Of a stretch of 64,000 nt of DNA, positions 8,208 to 17,154 are shown in pieces. A program made the position numbers and the translations under genes. The DNA is from Rhizobium sp. P38BS-XIX (GTDB lineage: Bacteria; Pseudomonadota; Alphaproteobacteria; Rhizobiales; Rhizobiaceae): the NCBI RefSeq assembly GCF_012641435.1, contig NZ_JABAIJ010000011.1:124001-188000 (forward strand), given 5' to 3'. The notes under the pieces were generated by a model. It was not told the origin of the DNA and did no database searches. It was given only the letters and a program-made list of their open reading frames with translations. Position 1 is the first letter of the stretch; every line of letters starts with the position of its first letter.

Positions 8208-9151
8208 CACATTCGCGCATAAAACCGCTGGTGGCAGTCATTGCCACCGGCGGCACGATCGCAAGCGAACGCGCCGATAACGGCGCGAGTGCGCCGTCCC
8301 TGTCTGGCGAAAGCTTGCTGGCCCTTTTACCCGATCTGCCTGTCGATCTGAGGCCTGTCGAGTTGATGGCGAAGGATTCTGCGAGCCTGACACTTGCCGA
8401 TATGCAGGGGATTAGCGAACAGGTGGCCGGACTGCTGGCGGATGCGACCGTTAGCGGCATCGTGATCCTGCATGGCACGGACGCGATGGAGGAGACGGCC
8501 TTGTTCGTGCATCTTCAGCACGGATTGACCAAGCCCGTCGTCTTCACCGGTGCGCAATTCACGGCTGATCATCCGATGGCCGACGGGCTTTCCAACCTTG
8601 GCGCAGCGGTTGCTGCCGCGATCGATCCAGCAAATACCGGGCGCGGCGTTCTCATCTGTTTCGGCGGCCGTCTCTTGCCGGCCTGGGGATTGTACAAGAA
8701 TGTCTCGGATCTGGCCGATGCCTTCAGGCAATCTCGGCCACTTGAAAATCCGCCGAGCCCACGGCTTGCGGCAGCTCTCGATGGCATTCGGGTGGACATC
8801 GTTGCGGTTTATCCCGGTTGCGACTCCGTCCATCTGGACGCAAGTCTCCGGGCAGACGCTCATGGTATCGTGCTCGCGGCCCTTGGATCGGGTAACGCCA
8901 ATCCGCGTCTCGTCGAAGCCGTTCGACGCTGTGCCGATGTCGGTGTCCCCGTCGTGGTATCAAGTCGCGTGCCGGATGGATTGCTGATTTCGAGCTATGG
9001 CGGCGGCGGCGGCGGACATGATCTCGCCAATGCCGGTGCAATTCACTCATCGACCCTGCGGCCGGGGCAGGCGCGGATCCTGCTGGCGGCGCTTGTTGCG
9101 TCCGGGGCTACTGTCGAAGAGATCGCGAAGGCGTTCGCGGATGCCCCCTAG
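8204..9151 (+). CDS. ansA: L-asparaginase, classical bacterial type
   Basis: The product of 315 residues has both active-site signatures of the classical asparaginase/glutaminase family: ATGGTIAS at residues about 13-20, with the nucleophilic threonine, and HGTDAMEETA near 90 with the catalytic Thr-Asp pair. It hydrolyses asparagine to aspartate and ammonia. The GTG at 8204 is chosen because it overlaps the permease stop codon and the ATGG-TI region then sits at the normal distance. No signal peptide is seen, so it is likely cytoplasmic. A run of six glycines (YGGGGGG) near residue 270 is unusual. This is not the atypical asparaginase described from the R. etli ans operon, which lacks these motifs. 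Confidence 0.9.
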   Translation: MTHSRIKPLVAVIATGGTIASERADNGASAPSLSGESLLALLPDLPVDLRPVELMAKDSASLTLADMQGISEQVAGLLADATVSGIVILHGTDAMEETALFVHLQHGLTKPVVFTGAQFTADHPMADGLSNLGAAVAAAIDPANTGRGVLICFGGRLLPAWGLYKNVSDLADAFRQSRPLENPPSPRLAAALDGIRVDIVAVYPGCDSVHLDASLRADAHGIVLAALGSGNANPRLVEAVRRCADVGVPVVVSSRVPDGLLISSYGGGGGGHDLANAGAIHSSTLRPGQARILLAALVASGATVEEIAKAFADAP

Positions 9152-9227
9152 GCGAGAGTGCACGATGACGACGGGCCGGCCGGTGATTGACGGCACGGCC
9201 CGAAGGCGGTTGGCCTAATGGCTCCTA

Positions 9228-9473
9228 CTAGGCTGGCCTTGTAGCGTTGGCGACGACGACGGGTATCATGAGGTCACCCCAGTTGCCGTTGCCGCCATGA
9301 TGACGGGCCGATCGGACGAGCTCCACGGAGACGCCAGCCTCGACAGCATTCATGACGGCCTGGTTGAGGCGATGCAGCTCGTTGGCAAGCATGCGGATGA
9401 CCGCCTGCTGATCGGTGTTCATGGTGAGAGATTGCTCTTCGGCTCTCTCGCGAACGCGTGCTATCGATGGCAT
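9228..9473 (-). CDS. Small conserved protein downstream of isocitrate lyase (SMc00767-like)
   Basis: An 81-residue protein with no recognised domain. It is hydrophilic at the N-terminus, with a helical central part (NELHRLNQAVMNAVEAG) and a short C-terminal hydrophobic stretch. It follows the isocitrate lyase gene by 26 bases on the same strand, with a strong aggagga before its ATG, so it is almost certainly cotranscribed. Sinorhizobium meliloti has an equivalent small gene, SMc00767, next to aceA, studied together with acetate metabolism genes. Similarity to it is inferred here from position and size, and its biochemical role is unknown. Confidence 0.75.
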   Translation of the reverse strand: MPSIARVRERAEEQSLTMNTDQQAVIRMLANELHRLNQAVMNAVEAGVSVELVRSARHHGGNGNWGDLMIPVVVANATRPA

Positions 9474-9499
9474 TTCATTCTCCTCCTATGATTGTGATA

Positions 9500-10789
9500 T
9501 TACTCGGCTGCCGGCTTGAACTGGGCATGCTCGGTCGATCCGTGCATGGCGGTCGTCGATGACTGACCGCCTGTGATCGCCAGAGACACTGCATCGAAAT
9601 AGCCGGTGCCCACTTCGCGCTGATGCTTGGTGGCGGTGTAACCATTGGTCTCGGCGGCGAATTCCGCTTCCTGCAGCTCGGAATAGGCGGCCATCTGACG
9701 AGCCTTGTAACCGCGAGCGAGTTCGAACATGCCGAAATTCAGCTGGTGGAAGCCGGCAAGCGTGATGAACTGAAACTTGTAACCCATCGCGCCCAGCTCG
9801 CGCTGGAACTTGGCGATCGTCGCATCGTCCAGGTTCTTCTTCCAGTTGAAGGATGGCGAGCAATTATAGGCGAGCAACTTGCCGGGGTGGACGCGGTGCA
9901 CGCCCTCGGCAAAGCGGCGGGCCTGCTCCAGATCCGGCTTCGACGTCTCGCACCAGATGAGGTCGCAATTCGGCGCGTAGGCGACGGCGCGGGCGATGCA
10001 GGGCTCGATGCCGTTGCGCACCTGGTAGAAGCCTTCGACCGTGCGGCCGGCGTCATAATCGACGAAAGGCCGGTCGCGCTCGTCGATGTCAGACGTCAGA
10101 AGCTTGGCTGCCTCGGCATCGGTGCGTGCAACGACGAGGGTCGGCACGCCCATGACGTCGGCAGCAAGTCGCGCCGCGTTCAGATTGCGGATATGAGCCG
10201 CCGTCGGAATAAGCACCTTGCCGCCGAGATGGCCACATTTCTTTTCAGATGCCAGCTGATCTTCGAAGTGCACGCCGGCAGCGCCCGCTTCGATATAGGC
10301 TTTCATGATCTCGAACGCATTCAGCGGGCCGCCGAAGCCTGCTTCGGCGTCAGCGACGATCGGCGCAAACCACGTGTCGACGGACATGCCTTTGCCCTCG
10401 GCGGTCTCGATCTGATCGGCGCGCTGCAGGGTGCGATTGATGCGCTTTGCCAACTCCGGACCGGCATTGGCAGGGTAGAGTGACTGGTCCGGATACATGG
10501 CGGATGCTGTGTTGGCGTCAGCTGCAACCTGCCAACCGGAGAGATAGATCGCCTTCAGGCCGGCACGGACCATCTGCATGGCCTGGTTGCCGGAAAGCGC
10601 GCCAAGCGCATTGACGAAATCGTCTTCGCGAATGAGTTGCCAGAGGCGGTTTGCTCCCATTTCGGCCAGCGAGTGGCGGATCGTGATCGAGCCGCGCAAC
10701 CGCTCGACATCCGCGGCCCTATAAGGGCGCTCGATGCCATCAAAGCGCCCGGCAGGCGCGCTGGGAACGAGTTTGTAAAAGTCTGTCAT
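9500..10789 (-). CDS. aceA: Isocitrate lyase
   Basis: A 429-residue enzyme with the catalytic signature KKCGHLGGKVL near residue 185 and the conserved WCETS segment near 280. It cleaves isocitrate to glyoxylate and succinate, the first step of the glyoxylate bypass used for growth on acetate and fatty acids. The 429-residue length matches the bacterial AceA class. The start has gggagaat before the ATG. It is divergent from an XRE-type regulator, and the 206 bases between them carry several operator-like motifs. Malate synthase is not in the window. Confidence 0.96.
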   Translation of the reverse strand: MTDFYKLVPSAPAGRFDGIERPYRAADVERLRGSITIRHSLAEMGANRLWQLIREDDFVNALGALSGNQAMQMVRAGLKAIYLSGWQVAADANTASAMYPDQSLYPANAGPELAKRINRTLQRADQIETAEGKGMSVDTWFAPIVADAEAGFGGPLNAFEIMKAYIEAGAAGVHFEDQLASEKKCGHLGGKVLIPTAAHIRNLNAARLAADVMGVPTLVVARTDAEAAKLLTSDIDERDRPFVDYDAGRTVEGFYQVRNGIEPCIARAVAYAPNCDLIWCETSKPDLEQARRFAEGVHRVHPGKLLAYNCSPSFNWKKNLDDATIAKFQRELGAMGYKFQFITLAGFHQLNFGMFELARGYKARQMAAYSELQEAEFAAETNGYTATKHQREVGTGYFDAVSLAITGGQSSTTAMHGSTEHAQFKPAAE

Positions 10790-10844
10790 GCTATTCTCCC
10801 GATTGTGCTTTTCGATCCTCCGATCGATCGTGATCGCATGACTG

Positions 10845-10984
10845 TTTTTACAAGATCGATCTTGTTTCGGCCAGAAGAAGCCGCGTATCGTGTTGAATAA
10901 ACGGGTTAGGATGTGTTACAGTTGACTGCTGCGTTGTGTAAATTTGTAAAACTTGTAAATATTGGGCAATCCGGCTTCTGTAAA
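10845..10984. promoter_or_regulatory. Operator-like palindrome and TGTAAA repeats between aceA and its divergent regulator
   Basis: A perfect 16-base palindrome, acaagatcgatcttgt, lies at 10850-10865, about 60 bases before the aceA start. Toward the regulator, TGTAAA occurs four times (10937, 10945, 10954, 10979), three of them spaced 8-9 bases apart, and the inverted form TTTACA overlaps the palindrome. RamB-type regulators of acetate genes bind short A/T-rich TTTGCAAA-like sites, so these are good candidates for control by the adjacent RamB-like protein. The assignment is inference. Confidence 0.6.
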
Positions 10985-10995
10985 AGGTGTAGCTT

Positions 10996-12408
10996 ATGGT
11001 GGAGCGAAAGATCTTTGCTGGCCCAAGGGTGCGGCGCGTTCGCATGGGGCTCGGTCTGACGCAGACGACGATGGCGCAGGGCCTCGATATCTCGCCGTCC
11101 TACCTTAATCTGATCGAGCGCAACCAGCGGCCGCTGACCGTGCAGCTGCTCTTGAAGCTCGCATCGGTCTACAGGGTCGATCTCGATGAACTTCAAGGGG
11201 GAGAGGCCGGCAGCGCAGGGCAGTTGCGCGAAATCTTTGCCGATCCGCTGCTTGCCGGCGAGATACCCGGCGACCAGGAACTGATCGAGTTTGCAGAAGC
11301 AGCGCCGAATGCGGCAAATGGGATGATCCGGCTTTATCGCGCCTATCGCGAGCAGGCTGCCAGACTATCGGATCTCGCCGAACTCCTGTCCCGCGAAGGG
11401 AGGGTTGCAGATGTTATCACACCTCGCCTGCCGCTTGACGAGGTGCATGATCGTTTCCAATCACGACCGAATTTTTTTGCCCGCATCGAGGATGCCGCCG
11501 ACGCGCTTCAGGATCATCTGTCGCCCGGTGACGATATGGCCGGTGCATTGCGGGCGTGGTTGAAGCGGGAGCATGGTATCGCCGTTCGCCTTTTGCCGGT
11601 GCACTCCATGCCAGGCCTGCGGCGCCGCTACGACCGGCACTCGATGCGGCTTTTTCTCTCCGAACGGCTCTCGCCTTTTGATCAGCTCCGCGAGATCGCG
11701 ACGGAAATATCGCTGTTGGCGCTGCGGGGAGAAATCTCCGCCGAACTGGATGCTCTTCAGCTTTCCACACCCGAAGCCAATCGTATCGCACGCTTCGAAC
11801 TGGCACGTTATGCCGCCCATGCGTTGTTGATGCCGTATGGGGCTTACTTCTCTGCGGCGCAGCGTTTGCATTACGATATCAGCAGCCTTTGCGCGCGTTT
11901 CAGCGTGTCATACGAGCAGGCGGCGGCGCGGTTGACGACACTTCAGCGTCCCGGGGCGGCGGGCATTCCGTTCTTTCTCATGGAAATCGATAGTGCCGGC
12001 AATCGCCTGCGCAAGGCGGGGGCGCAAGGCTTTCCGCAGGCACGCTTTGGCGGCGGCTGTCCAAAGCTCAATATCCACGGCGCCTTTGCGCAACCGGGCC
12101 AGATATTGGTGGACGCCGCCGAGATGCCGGATGGCGGGCGCTTTTTGACTGTCGCGCGAACCATCGAGGGACCTCAGGCCGATTTCGGCGAAAGAGTGCG
12201 CCGGACAGCGCTTCTGCTCGGCTGCGATATCGCGCACCGCGACGAAGTGATCTACGGAAAGGCATTGAGTGCAGCCTCCATTCTGATTGGCCCAGCCTGT
12301 CGCCTCTGCGAGAGGCAAGGTTGTCTCGCACGGGCTGAACCGCCCGTTACACGCCCGCTTGGCCTCGACGAAATGGCAGCGGGGCTGAGTGTATTCGATT
12401 TTCAGTAG
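10996..12408 (+). CDS. XRE-family regulator of acetate/glyoxylate metabolism (RamB/ScfR-like)
   Basis: A 470-residue protein with an N-terminal helix-turn-helix of the XRE/Cro type (about residues 9-63; LGLTQTTMAQGLDISPSYLNLIER). A long IrrE/DUF955-like central part follows, and the C-terminal domain has a cysteine cluster (CRLCERQGC). This architecture is that of the short-chain fatty acyl-CoA responsive regulators such as RamB, which control isocitrate lyase genes. It is divergent from aceA, which supports that target. The cysteines may bind metal or sense redox state; that is inference. The ATG is preceded by aaaagg. Confidence 0.85.
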   Translation: MVERKIFAGPRVRRVRMGLGLTQTTMAQGLDISPSYLNLIERNQRPLTVQLLLKLASVYRVDLDELQGGEAGSAGQLREIFADPLLAGEIPGDQELIEFAEAAPNAANGMIRLYRAYREQAARLSDLAELLSREGRVADVITPRLPLDEVHDRFQSRPNFFARIEDAADALQDHLSPGDDMAGALRAWLKREHGIAVRLLPVHSMPGLRRRYDRHSMRLFLSERLSPFDQLREIATEISLLALRGEISAELDALQLSTPEANRIARFELARYAAHALLMPYGAYFSAAQRLHYDISSLCARFSVSYEQAAARLTTLQRPGAAGIPFFLMEIDSAGNRLRKAGAQGFPQARFGGGCPKLNIHGAFAQPGQILVDAAEMPDGGRFLTVARTIEGPQADFGERVRRTALLLGCDIAHRDEVIYGKALSAASILIGPACRLCERQGCLARAEPPVTRPLGLDEMAAGLSVFDFQ

Positions 12409-12423
12409 TCGTCCTGATTGTCG

Positions 12424-12441
12424 CAGCACCGTTGGGTGCTG
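12424..12441 (+). terminator. Hairpin after the acetate regulator gene
   Basis: A 7-bp perfect stem (cagcacc / ggtgctg) with a four-base loop starts 16 bases past the stop codon. It lacks a strong thymine run, so intrinsic termination is only likely, not certain. Confidence 0.45.
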
Positions 12442-12580
12442 AAAGTGATCGCAGTCTTATCAAAATCTATGGTTTCTATAGGCAATTTGTTGCGCCGAAC
12501 TTCCGATAAATAGAATTGGATTCCTCGCCTGCCGGGCGGCGCCTCTCTAGGTTCCGCGCAGATCAAGGAGTCCGGATCTT

Positions 12581-13417
12581 ATGAATATTGCCAAGCGAAC
12601 ATCTGCTGCCATTTTTGCCGCTGCGCTCTCCTGCGGTGCGCTTTTCACCACGATCGCGCATGCAGATGCGACGCTCGATCGCATCAAGGGCCGCGGTGCG
12701 CTGACGGTTGGTATCATCCTGTCTGGTGCTCCGTTCGGCTATATCGACCCGGCGAGCCAGGAGCAGAAGGGCTATAATCTCGACATCGCCAAGGCGCTTG
12801 CCGATCAGCTCGGCGTCAAGCTTGAGACGGTGACCGTAACGCCGCCAAATCGTGTGCAATTCCTGCAGCAAGGCAAAGTCGACGTCCTGATCGCAAACAT
12901 GCAGTACACGGAAGAGCGCGCGAAGATCCTCGACTATGTGCCCACACCCTACGATCGTAGTGGCGGCGCCGCCGTTGGTCGCAAGGACAGCGGGCTCAAC
13001 GACTGGAGCGATCTCAAGGGCAAGCCGGTCTGCGTGTCTCAGGGATCCAACTACACCCAACCGCTGATCGAACAGTATGGTGCAGAGGTCAAGGCTTTGC
13101 CGAGCCAGCCGGAATCGCTTTTGGCCCTGCAGGGCGGTAATTGCGTTGCCGCCGTCCATGTCGGCGCAACGGTCAACCTGCTGCTGCAGGATCGTCCGGA
13201 AGAGTGGAAGGACTACAAGATCCTGTTCCCGACCGAGCTGGTACCGTCGGATTCCGTTATCTGGCTGCGCAAGGGTGAGACCGATACGCGCGATGCGCTC
13301 GACAAGGCCATCCAGGCGCTGCATTCCAATGGCAAGCTCCTCGATTACGCCAAGGCAAACCGGCTGCTCAACACGACCTATCTTGAGGAAGAGCACAAGA
13401 AGCTCGCAGGCAAGTGA
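12581..13417 (+). CDS. Polar amino-acid ABC transporter, periplasmic binding protein (family 3)
   Basis: A 278-residue protein with a cleavable signal peptide (basic MNIAKR start, hydrophobic core, cleavage expected after AHA near residue 28). The mature part shows the family-3 solute-binding fold of the glutamate/glutamine/cystine type: LTVGIILSGAPFGYID near 40, GYNLDIAKALA near 65 and DVLIANMQYTEERAK near 105. It would capture an amino acid-like solute in the periplasm. It is the first gene of a six-gene operon with two permeases, an ATPase, an MmgE/PrpD protein and a flavin monooxygenase. The ligand may be a modified sulfur amino acid; see the findings. Confidence 0.9.
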   Translation: MNIAKRTSAAIFAAALSCGALFTTIAHADATLDRIKGRGALTVGIILSGAPFGYIDPASQEQKGYNLDIAKALADQLGVKLETVTVTPPNRVQFLQQGKVDVLIANMQYTEERAKILDYVPTPYDRSGGAAVGRKDSGLNDWSDLKGKPVCVSQGSNYTQPLIEQYGAEVKALPSQPESLLALQGGNCVAAVHVGATVNLLLQDRPEEWKDYKILFPTELVPSDSVIWLRKGETDTRDALDKAIQALHSNGKLLDYAKANRLLNTTYLEEEHKKLAGK

Positions 13418-13446
13418 TCCTATCGGTCGCTTGAGGAACGGTTCGC

Positions 13447-14196
13447 ATGGGAAGTTCGCTTCTTCAGACCTTCATAGACTGGACTGGTAAACTCGGACTT
13501 CATTACGAATTCCTGGCTAGTGGTTATGAGGCGCAAATCTGGCGCGATGGCTTTATCACCACGCTTTATTTGATTGTGCTCCTCATTCCGGTCAGCCTTG
13601 TTTTCGGCTTGCTGTTTGCCACTATGCTCACCTCTGGGCGAAGGCTCCTATCCGCTCCGGTCAGGACGTTGATCGAGATCACGCGGAACACGCCGACGCT
13701 CGTGCAGTTGATGTTCAGTTTCCTGGTGTTGAACACGCTGGTCTCCAATGGGCTCGGCGGCGCGCAGCATAATCCGCTGACGCCGTTTTTCTGGGTCGTG
13801 GCAGTCGTTGGTCTGCATGTTGCTGCGCTCCATGCCGATGCTCTTCGTGCCGGCATCGAGGCGGTACCTGAGCAGACAGTGGAGGCGGCGCGTGCCATCG
13901 GCTTCACGCGGCTACAGATCCTGCGTTTTGTGGCTATCCCGCTCGCCTTCCGCGCGTCGTTGCCGGCCATCGTCAATAATATGATCAACCTGGTGAAACT
14001 CACGACTGTTGGCAATGCGATCGCCGTCAGCGAGATCACCTATGCCTCCATCATGGTCTGGACGCAGCGCGACAATGTCGTCGAGCTGATGATCGTCATT
14101 CTGCTCTTCTTCAGCGCCATCAATCTCGCTCTTGCCAGGATCGGGCGGTGGGTGGAGAAGCGTCTCAGCGTGCCCGGCTTTGGAGCAGGCGCATGA
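13447..14196 (+). CDS. Polar amino-acid ABC transporter permease (HisM/GlnP family), first
   Basis: A 249-residue inner-membrane protein with about five transmembrane segments. It carries the His/Glu/Gln/Arg/opine permease features: the TRNTPTLVQLMF region near residue 77 and the ATPase-docking EAARAIG loop near 147. It starts 30 bases after the binding-protein gene and overlaps the next permease by four bases (ATGA), so the two form a heterodimer encoded together. Transport substrate follows the binding protein. Confidence 0.9.
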   Translation: MGSSLLQTFIDWTGKLGLHYEFLASGYEAQIWRDGFITTLYLIVLLIPVSLVFGLLFATMLTSGRRLLSAPVRTLIEITRNTPTLVQLMFSFLVLNTLVSNGLGGAQHNPLTPFFWVVAVVGLHVAALHADALRAGIEAVPEQTVEAARAIGFTRLQILRFVAIPLAFRASLPAIVNNMINLVKLTTVGNAIAVSEITYASIMVWTQRDNVVELMIVILLFFSAINLALARIGRWVEKRLSVPGFGAGA

Positions 14197-14966
14197 GTGT
14201 TGCAAAGCTCTCTGCGACGCCTACGAGCAATTGGCTTCCGTGGCTGGCCGGTGTGTTGATCGCGATGGCCGCCGTCTGGTTGTTGGCCGATCTGTCGCTG
14301 CTGCGGGTTCTGATCGAATGGTTACCCTACCTCGGCACTGGCTTTTTGATGAACATCCTTATCAGCCTGCTTGCCATGGCCGGTGGCACGATCATCGGCG
14401 TCGTGCTCGGCATCCTCGAGCTGACGCCTTTGAAGATTGTTCGTTATCCAGTCGTTCTCTATGTGCAGATCTTCCGCAATGCTCCGCATCTCGTCCTCAT
14501 CTTCGCAACGACCTACATCTTTCCCTTCGAGATTGTGATCTTCGGTCATTATCTGCCATTTCCCGATTGGGTGAAGGCGGTCATCGGGCTTGCGATTCCA
14601 GCGAGTGCCTACGTTGCCGAAATTACGCGCGGTGCGATCCAGTCCATCCCAACAACGCAATGGGAGGCGGCCAAAGGACTTGGTTTTTCCAGGTTGGGGG
14701 CTCTTCGCTGGATCATCTTGCCGCAATGCGCGCGCCGTTCGCTGCCACCCTGGATGAACCTTTTTGCCTCAATCACCATGGCAAGCGCGCTTGCCTCGCT
14801 GGTTGGCGTGCATGAACTGCTTCATGCGGCGACAGATGCCAGCACGGCAGTTCGTCGATTGGATTTCACGGTCCTTGCCTACATCGTCGTCATGGCGGCA
14901 TTTTTCGCCCTTTGCTACCCCATTTCCAGCCTGACGCGGCGTCTTGAACGCCGCATGAAAGCTTAA
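14193..14966 (+). CDS. Polar amino-acid ABC transporter permease (HisM/GlnP family), second
   Basis: A 257-residue permease with the FRNAPHLVLIF motif and the docking loop WEAAKGLGFS near residue 165. The ATG at 14193 is chosen because it overlaps the preceding stop codon (ATGA); an upstream in-frame start would run deep into the neighbour. About five hydrophobic segments are visible. It pairs with the preceding permease to form the membrane channel and is followed 10 bases later by the ATPase gene. Confidence 0.9.
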   Translation: MSVAKLSATPTSNWLPWLAGVLIAMAAVWLLADLSLLRVLIEWLPYLGTGFLMNILISLLAMAGGTIIGVVLGILELTPLKIVRYPVVLYVQIFRNAPHLVLIFATTYIFPFEIVIFGHYLPFPDWVKAVIGLAIPASAYVAEITRGAIQSIPTTQWEAAKGLGFSRLGALRWIILPQCARRSLPPWMNLFASITMASALASLVGVHELLHAATDASTAVRRLDFTVLAYIVVMAAFFALCYPISSLTRRLERRMKA

Positions 14967-14976
14967 AGGAGCCGGC

Positions 14977-15765
14977 ATGAGCCATGCTCAGACCAACCCG
15001 ATCGTCGAACTGGCGGACGTACATCTGGCCTACGGGTCGACGGAGGTCCTGAAGGGGATCGATCTTTCGGTTGCTCGCGGCCAGACCGTCTCGATCATCG
15101 GTCCCTCGGGGTCGGGAAAGTCGACCATCCTTCGTTGCATCAACGCGCTGGTCGCGCCGCAGAAGGGCCTGATCAGCGTTAATGGTGTACGCGTCGACCA
15201 GATGCGCAGCGAGGCCGAACGCATCAAGCTGCGCCAGAAGATCGGCATCGTCTTCCAGCAGTATAATTTGTTCCCGCATCTGTCGGTGCTCGACAACATC
15301 ACGCTCGCGCCGATGCGTATTCTTCGCGTCAATCGGACCGAGGCGGAACGCCATGCGAGAGATCTCCTCGCTCGCGTGCGCCTTTCGGAAAAGGCCGTCA
15401 TGTATCCCGGACAGCTCTCCGGCGGCCAGCAGCAGCGCGTCGCGATTGCCCGCGCGCTTGCCATGCGGCCGGATCTCGTTCTCTTCGACGAAGTGACGTC
15501 GGCACTGGATCCGGAAACGGTTGGCGAAGTGCTCGCCGTGATCCGTGATCTTGTCAAGGAAGGCATGACTAGCATCCTTGTAACCCATGAAATGCGCTTC
15601 GCTGAAGAAATCAGCGACGTGGTGGTCTTTACCGAGAACGGCCAGATCGTCGACCAAGGGCCGCCCGGGCACATCTTCCAGACCTCGACGAATGCGCGCA
15701 TCCGGCGTTTCGTCAACGGTCTAGCCGGTGCGCGCGCGTCCGTCGAAAGCGGCGAAGGCATCTGA
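14977..15765 (+). CDS. Polar amino-acid ABC transporter ATP-binding protein (GlnQ type)
   Basis: A 262-residue ATPase with Walker A GPSGSGKST near residue 42, Q-loop VFQQYNLFPH near 92, signature LSGGQQQR near 148 and Walker B LVLFDEVTSALD near 168, followed by the switch histidine in LVTHEM. This is the standard GlnQ/HisP type that powers amino-acid uptake. It has aaaggag upstream and is fourth in the operon. Twelve bases separate it from the MmgE/PrpD gene. Confidence 0.93.
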   Translation: MSHAQTNPIVELADVHLAYGSTEVLKGIDLSVARGQTVSIIGPSGSGKSTILRCINALVAPQKGLISVNGVRVDQMRSEAERIKLRQKIGIVFQQYNLFPHLSVLDNITLAPMRILRVNRTEAERHARDLLARVRLSEKAVMYPGQLSGGQQQRVAIARALAMRPDLVLFDEVTSALDPETVGEVLAVIRDLVKEGMTSILVTHEMRFAEEISDVVVFTENGQIVDQGPPGHIFQTSTNARIRRFVNGLAGARASVESGEGI

Positions 15766-15777
15766 GGAGACTTGACA

Positions 15778-17154
15778 ATGGAGAAGGTCTTTCCGCTGAC
15801 GACAGCCTTTGCTGAAGCCATCGTCTCTTCCAAACCGCTGCTCGATCAGGCGGCAGTTTCCGCTGCCCGTACCGCGATCGTCGATTGGCTGGCCTGCGCC
15901 TATGGCGGCTCTGGTGACCGCACGACGACAATCCTTTTGGAGCAATTGCCAAAGGCTGAAGGGCGAGCCGTCATCGTTGGTCGGCGTGTGCGTGCCGACG
16001 CGCTGACAGCCGCTCTGATCAATGGGCATGCCGGCCATGTGCTTGATTATGACGACGTGCACGCAAGTGTGCGCGGCCACCCGACGACCGTTATCATTCC
16101 TGCCTTGCTCGCCCTGGCCTCGGAAGTAAGACTGACGGCCGATCGTCTGATTGCCGCTTATATCGTCGGCCTTGAAGCTATGGCACGTCTTGGGCTTTCG
16201 ATTGGCATGCGCCATTACGAAAACGGCTTCCACGCGACCGCAACACTCGGGACGATTGGAGCTGCGGCGGCAGTCGCGCATGCACTCGGCTACTCCATCA
16301 CCGAGACTACGACCGCGCTCGGACTTGCCGCCACACATTCGAGCGGTCTTCGGCTGCAATTCGGTCATGACGCGAAACCTTATCACGCGGGCATGGCGGC
16401 GCGTTCCGGACTGCTGTCGGCCAAGCTCGCCAAGGCAGGCTTTGGCGGCGCGCAAGACCTTCTCGACAATCCAATCGGCTTCCATTCGGCCTTCTCATTT
16501 GGCGAGGAGCGGCCGCAGGCGGTTGTCGAAGGCTGGGGTTCGCCATGGCAGATCGTCGCGCCCGGCCTGACACTCAAGGCGTTTCCCTGCTGCACGGCAA
16601 GCCATCCGGTTGCGATGATCGGGCTCCAGCTTCACGGTGAGGGGCTGCACCCGCATCTGATCGACGAGGTCGTCTTTACTTTTCCGCCCGGCGGAGACGC
16701 CGCGCTCGTGGTGACCAATCCGACGACCGGCATCGATGCGCGCTTCAGCGCCGAATATGTCTTTGCGACGGCCTTGATTGACGGTGTGTTGAAGATCGGC
16801 CATTTCGGCGAAACCCCGGTCAGAGACGATCTGGTGGCCGTTGCGCGTCGCGTGCGCCGTCGTCACGACGACACGGCACCGCGCCTTTCGAGCGATCCAA
16901 AGACACGCTTTGTTATTGCCGATGTAACGCTGACGGATGGACGCCGCTTCACCCGAGAATTTAAAGGCCTCCCCGGCTTGACCGACCCCTCTGACAAATT
17001 CCGTGACGCGACCGGCAATGACAAGGTTGCCTCGACCGTCCCCGAACTGGTCCAAAGGATGCACAGCGAGGAGGATCTTGATCTCCTGCTGGAGCGCTTG
17101 GGGCATCCGCCTGACCTGATCCACTTTCAAGAAACGCAAGGCATGCACGCATGA
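15778..17154 (+). CDS. MmgE/PrpD family protein (YxeQ-like by context)
   Basis: A 458-residue protein of the MmgE/PrpD fold, whose best-known members are 2-methylcitrate dehydratase and cis-aconitate decarboxylase. Family landmarks include GHAGHVLDYDDVH near residue 85, GFHATATLGTIGAAAA near 150 and a C-terminal TDPSDKF run. The ATG is preferred over an upstream TTG because gaggag is correctly placed for it. It lies between an amino-acid importer and a flavin monooxygenase, the same company kept by Bacillus YxeQ, so its substrate is more likely a thioether or dicarboxylate side-chain than methylcitrate. The exact reaction is not known from sequence. Confidence 0.85.
   Translation: MEKVFPLTTAFAEAIVSSKPLLDQAAVSAARTAIVDWLACAYGGSGDRTTTILLEQLPKAEGRAVIVGRRVRADALTAALINGHAGHVLDYDDVHASVRGHPTTVIIPALLALASEVRLTADRLIAAYIVGLEAMARLGLSIGMRHYENGFHATATLGTIGAAAAVAHALGYSITETTTALGLAATHSSGLRLQFGHDAKPYHAGMAARSGLLSAKLAKAGFGGAQDLLDNPIGFHSAFSFGEERPQAVVEGWGSPWQIVAPGLTLKAFPCCTASHPVAMIGLQLHGEGLHPHLIDEVVFTFPPGGDAALVVTNPTTGIDARFSAEYVFATALIDGVLKIGHFGETPVRDDLVAVARRVRRRHDDTAPRLSSDPKTRFVIADVTLTDGRRFTREFKGLPGLTDPSDKFRDATGNDKVASTVPELVQRMHSEEDLDLLLERLGHPPDLIHFQETQGMHA

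Noticed and set aside
9623..10483. 286-codon open frame opposite isocitrate lyase
   Set aside because: It is antisense to a clear enzyme gene, has no family resemblance and no ribosome-binding site.
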